Source: Gammaproteobacteria bacterium (GTDB lineage: Bacteria; Pseudomonadota; Gammaproteobacteria; GRL18). Taken from it: a stretch of DNA of 8,453 nucleotides. Shown in pieces: positions 5,433-8,453 of this stretch (the stretch's first letter is position 1; each line of letters begins with the position of its first letter). The DNA is taken from the NCBI GenBank assembly GCA_030632625.1, contig DAOVUK010000111.1, forward strand, positions 1-8,453, read 5' to 3'. Under the pieces are notes generated by a model that saw only the letters and a list, made by a program, of their open reading frames with translations, was not told the origin of the DNA and did no database searches. Made by a program: the position numbers and the translations under genes.

Positions 5433-7187
5433 TTACGGCAGCCATGACCAGATCCACAGTCGCAGCCACTCGGTTATTTCATGGGTCCAGATCCAGATCA
5501 GGCGGGCACGGCCAACATTTATTTTTCCTACGCCCTGCATACCGGGACGGAGCAGGTCGGTGTTGTCATTTAATGACGCCTCAACGCGAAAAATATTGGC
5601 ACCGTCATCGGCTTTGGCGGCCATGGTAATTTTTTCGATGATTAACGGGAAGTCACGTTCGGACAGACTGGGTAAGACTAATGTGCCTGACTGCTGCTGT
5701 CTGATATAGGAAATCTGGCTTTCATCCACTTTAAGGATAATGCGGTAACCTTCCAATGGGGCAATTTTAAATAAAGTATCACCACGTTCTACCGGTGATC
5801 CCAGTGACTGTGTTAAATCGCCTTCGATGACCACCCCGTCGAACGGTGCGGACAGATTAATTCTTTGCAGCTGCTGGCGGGTCAGTTCAATTTCAGCTCT
5901 GGTCTGGTTAATCTGCGCATTGACCACGCGGACTTTAACCAGGTCACGTGATGATTGTGCCTCACGGTATTCCCGGCGCGCTTTTTGTAATTCACCTTTC
6001 AGTTTGGTCATCTGTAACTGAATGTCAGCATCGTTCAGGCTGGCCATGATATCACCCTGATGCACGATATCACCGGCACGTACTGAAGCGGAAAGCAGAT
6101 AACCAGAGAAAGGTGCTGCCACCACACGCTGAATTTTACCTTCCAGTACCGCGTCAGCAGAGACACGAAAATCGCCTTCGATCAGGCTGCTCATAATGAT
6201 TATTAAACTGGCCGTGATGGCAATCAGTTTTAATTTTAAATGACGCAGACCAAAAATTGTCTGCAGCTGCTTTTTAATGGCTGTGCCGGTTTTGAAAAAC
6301 AGGTTTTTTTCCTGCTCATGCTGCAGGGCCAGATAAGGTGTTATCAGTGAAAAGGTTTGCTGACACAGTTTCAGGGTTTCGTCATCAAAGGGATTTTGTT
6401 CGCTGCGTAACAGGCTTATGGCACCAAATATTTTTTTGTCGTGCATCAGCGGCAGGGTGCATATCGAACCGGTACCGAATTTGCGGGCCAGTTCCTGATG
6501 GGCACGCTGGATCAGTTTTGAGCCGGGGTCAGGAAATAGAACCGCATTATCCTGCTCGATGGATTCATCCATGGCAGCGGCAATCTTCTGGATCAGATTG
6601 CTTCGATCATCAAAGCTGGCACTATTGGACAGCGCCACGACATGGCTGTGATGTCCCCGATGTTCAGCGAAAGCGACGCGCTCACAATTAAATGTGCGGG
6701 TTAGTTCAGTGACCATGCTGAGCAGTCCCTGCTGATAACTGGACTGTTCAAAACAGGATGCCATCAGGGCAACAACACGGCTGTAAAAGTCATCGCTCTG
6801 AGTCTGGCTGGGAGTGGCCAGTTTCAGCCACTTTATGCTTCGTTTTAACGCAGTGAATATGGCTTTATGACGGGATACGGACTGGTGTTTCATTTTAACG
6901 ACCAGAATACCCAGCAGTTTTGACTGAATAAAAACCGGCAGGGCAAACAGATCAAAAGATTGCTGTCCGCTTGTCACCGCTTTTGCAAAACAAATTTGCT
7001 GGCGTTTTTTTAAAGCATATTTTACCACTGGCGCATAGTCGCTGATTTTTTTCAGATTTGCCGGCCATTTTGCCAGCGGGCGCAGCTGCTTACTTTTTTT
7101 GTCTGGCATCATGAATACGGCAGACTTAACATCCGGCAGCATGGAGCAGACGATTTCCAGCCATTGCTGAGAAAACTTTTTATTCAT
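5433..7187 (-). CDS. GAF-domain / HlyD-like membrane-fusion protein
   Basis: A 584-residue protein joining a cytoplasmic sensor half to a periplasmic adaptor half. Residues about 5-105 look like a degenerate GAF-type fold. Residues about 140-290 are a better GAF domain (NCERVAFAEHRG, GTGSICTLPLMHDKKIFGAI). A single membrane span lies at about 318-337 (LKLIAITASLIIIMSSLI). The periplasmic part has a lipoyl half-motif (350-385, VVAAPFSGYLLSASVRAGDI), a coiled-coil-like helix pair (388-440), the second half (445-476, LSAPFDGVVIEGDLTQSLGS) and a beta-barrel region to about 558. The last 22 residues hold six Trp (565, 567, 574, 578, 580, 582) and end in SWLP. The ATG overlaps the end of the HDOD gene by 8 bp (ATGAATAA). 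The family is annotated as an efflux adaptor, but no pump is visible nearby. The GAF part could sense a small ligand or dock the SecA-like ATPase; this is inference. Confidence 0.88.
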   Translation of the reverse strand: MNKKFSQQWLEIVCSMLPDVKSAVFMMPDKKSKQLRPLAKWPANLKKISDYAPVVKYALKKRQQICFAKAVTSGQQSFDLFALPVFIQSKLLGILVVKMKHQSVSRHKAIFTALKRSIKWLKLATPSQTQSDDFYSRVVALMASCFEQSSYQQGLLSMVTELTRTFNCERVAFAEHRGHHSHVVALSNSASFDDRSNLIQKIAAAMDESIEQDNAVLFPDPGSKLIQRAHQELARKFGTGSICTLPLMHDKKIFGAISLLRSEQNPFDDETLKLCQQTFSLITPYLALQHEQEKNLFFKTGTAIKKQLQTIFGLRHLKLKLIAITASLIIIMSSLIEGDFRVSADAVLEGKIQRVVAAPFSGYLLSASVRAGDIVHQGDIMASLNDADIQLQMTKLKGELQKARREYREAQSSRDLVKVRVVNAQINQTRAEIELTRQQLQRINLSAPFDGVVIEGDLTQSLGSPVERGDTLFKIAPLEGYRIILKVDESQISYIRQQQSGTLVLPSLSERDFPLIIEKITMAAKADDGANIFRVEASLNDNTDLLRPGMQGVGKINVGRARLIWIWTHEITEWLRLWIWSWLP

Positions 7188-8085
7188 GACTCAACTGACT
7201 GTCCTGCAAAGGTAAGTCTCCTGAAGATAAGGGTTGTGCGCAATTTGGCCAGAGCATACTCAGTATAGTATCGGTATTGTCACTCATTTCTTTAATGATA
7301 ATTTTGTCGATAATGGCGGGCAGTTTTTTTAGCTGCTTATCATTTTCTGTTATTTGCCGGAAATAGGACTGATGCTGACCTGGCACCGGATTCTGACAGA
7401 AGATATGGGCCAGATGGATGATTTTTGCGGCTTGTTGATGGGCTTTATCAGCCTGTTCGGGATGCAGATGAAATGTCTGTATCTGCTGGTATATTTCCGG
7501 TAAGTGCCAGAGCTGCATCAGTGCGGCACCCGCCTGTGTATAGTCAAAACCAAGAACTTCATGCTCTGTTCTGGTGACGGAACAGCCCTGCTGTTTACTT
7601 TGATCGACTGCCTGCAATGACAGTTCAGGTTGTTTGACAAACATCGCCGCATGGCCGATTTCATGCAGTAAGCCAAGTGTAAAATAAGGATTGATGGGAA
7701 TAATCTGGCTGTATTGTGCGATGGTTCTGGCGGCAATGCCGCACTGAACGCTGTATCGCCAGAAGGCTTCAAGGTTAAAAATCTGCTGTGGTATGGCTGC
7801 GAAAGTGCGTAGAGATAAACTGGTCAATGTCAGATCATGTAATTGCATAATACCTATCAGACTGAGGGACTGATAAAGGTTTTCACCCCAGCCCGGATAG
7901 CCGAAATAATGGCTGTTGGCAATGCGGATCATTCGGGTTGACAGCACCGAGTCTTTTTCTATAACGCTGACATAATCATGGATGTTTAATTTCTTTTGTT
8001 CAATGAGCTGTCTGATTTCCATATACACATCGGGCATAGAAATTTGTTCTGCCATGTCTGCAATGAATTCTCTTGCTGTCTGCAT
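7180..8085 (-). CDS. HDOD-domain protein
   Basis: A 301-residue soluble protein whose residues about 10-225 match the HDOD fold: ISMPDVYMEIRQLIEQ (15-30), the core VIEKDSVLSTRMIRIANSHY (41-60) followed by FGYP, SLIGIMQLHDL (75-85), and the helix GLLHEIGHAAM (138-148). A distal GAALMQLWHLPEIYQQIQTF segment (186-205) completes it. HDOD is the non-catalytic relative of HD phosphohydrolases. Here the usual metal-binding His-Asp pair is His-Glu (141-142), and a full set of metal ligands is not evident, so it should act as a binding or scaffold protein. The C-terminal 70 residues are unrecognised. The gene follows another HDOD gene by 35 bases and its end overlaps the GAF-HlyD gene, so it probably regulates or helps assemble the envelope system. 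The ribosome-binding site is weak (TGGA), but the HDOD fold begins soon after this start. Confidence 0.88.
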   Translation of the reverse strand: MQTAREFIADMAEQISMPDVYMEIRQLIEQKKLNIHDYVSVIEKDSVLSTRMIRIANSHYFGYPGWGENLYQSLSLIGIMQLHDLTLTSLSLRTFAAIPQQIFNLEAFWRYSVQCGIAARTIAQYSQIIPINPYFTLGLLHEIGHAAMFVKQPELSLQAVDQSKQQGCSVTRTEHEVLGFDYTQAGAALMQLWHLPEIYQQIQTFHLHPEQADKAHQQAAKIIHLAHIFCQNPVPGQHQSYFRQITENDKQLKKLPAIIDKIIIKEMSDNTDTILSMLWPNCAQPLSSGDLPLQDSQLSHE

Positions 8086-8120
8086 GAATTATTTATCCAT
8101 CACTTTTTTTCCAGAGGATG

Positions 8121-8453
8121 TCATTTCAGTATGGCCGTTTCCATCTCAGCACTCGCGGTGAGAGCTGCATCCAGAGATTGTTCAACCATTTCCGCAGTTA
8201 ATTGAGTCACTTCCCAGACAGAAGGATCAATTAATTGCTCTAATTCTTTATCGGTTTCTATAAACTGTTTATGAGCATAAGCGTGTGCAATATGCAGTAT
8301 TGATATTTCAAGCCTGTTGTCACTGGCTAGGGCCAGCTGCGGCGTTGGCTGCATTTGGATTGAATCCTGAAAACTTTCAGGGAGCTGCCAGTATGCCATA
8401 AGTTTAGCCCCGATTTCACCATAATGATATCCGAATAACTGCAGCTCAGGCTG
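8121..8453 (-). CDS. HDOD-domain protein, C-terminal part (cut by right window edge)
   Basis: The frame is open from the right edge to a TGA at 8121-8123, giving 110 codons; the internal Met at 8397-8399 is not the start. The first residues, LQLFGYHYGEIGAKLMAYWQ and then LPESFQDSIQ, match the late HDOD segment (FGxxHxEIGAxLLxxWxLPexf), the same place as the GAALMQLWHLPEIYQQIQ segment of the next gene. After it comes a helical tail of about 70 residues (AHAYAHKQFIETDKELEQLI, then helices rich in Glu, Ala and Leu). The next HDOD gene starts 35 bases downstream. The two proteins share the fold and are likely co-expressed, perhaps after a duplication, though this part is not closely similar to its neighbour. 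The N-terminal domain content is unknown. Confidence 0.8.
   Translation of the reverse strand, partial: QPELQLFGYHYGEIGAKLMAYWQLPESFQDSIQMQPTPQLALASDNRLEISILHIAHAYAHKQFIETDKELEQLIDPSVWEVTQLTAEMVEQSLDAALTASAEMETAILK

Noticed and set aside
5130..5709. Overlapping plus-strand frames spanning the M50/GAF-HlyD junction
   Set aside because: They run antisense to two well-supported genes and show no recognisable domain or start signal.
6338..6691. Plus-strand open frame of 117 codons opposite the GAF region
   Set aside because: It is a shadow of the GAF-HlyD gene; the Cys-, His- and Trp-rich translation looks random.
7180..8085. Catalytic HD-GYP or HD phosphohydrolase
   Set aside because: The HD pair is His-Glu, there is no GYP motif, and the rest follows the HDOD pattern.

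Overview
The window most likely comes from a gammaproteobacterium. The protein families (long HlyD-type adaptors, tandem HDOD proteins), the moderate GC content and a short palindromic repeat of the 'TGTAGGGGCGAATTCATTCGC' kind all fit that group. No marker gene here fixes the genus.

Layout. Almost everything from 284 to the right edge is one minus-strand gene train, read right to left. It runs: the 3' part of an HDOD protein (8121-8453, cut by the window edge); a complete HDOD protein (7180-8085); a GAF-domain protein with one membrane span and a HlyD-type periplasmic part (5433-7187); a PqqD-like / M50 zinc metallopeptidase / HlyD-like fusion protein (3264-5411); a short SecA-like ATPase (1277-3271); and, after a 183-bp gap filled largely by a MITE-like palindromic element (about 1110-1242), a small exported periplasmic adaptor (284-1093). 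The complete genes up to the SecA-like ATPase overlap by 8 bp or lie about 20 bp apart, so they look co-transcribed and translationally coupled. The operon promoter lies to the right of the window.

Left edge. Positions 1-283 hold two fragments: the 3' end of a plus-strand GNAT acetyltransferase gene (stop at 108-110), and a 33-codon remnant of a vapC-type PIN toxin gene on the minus strand (115-216, with an in-frame stop directly upstream). Both families are typical of toxin-antitoxin or accessory regions, so the operon seems to end against decaying accessory DNA.

How the genes could work together (inference). Three of the products carry periplasmic adaptor (lipoyl/coiled-coil) modules. One of these also carries an intramembrane-type protease and a PqqD-like, potentially peptide-binding domain. 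The only ATPase in the window is a SecA paralogue that keeps the motor domains but lacks the C-terminal half which normally engages SecYEG and the preprotein. No ABC transporter, RND pump or TolC-like gene is visible. The set resembles an envelope-spanning export or processing machine in which a SecA-like motor replaces the usual type I ABC ATPase, with GAF and HDOD proteins as sensory or regulatory input. Substrate and outer-membrane partner are not in the window.
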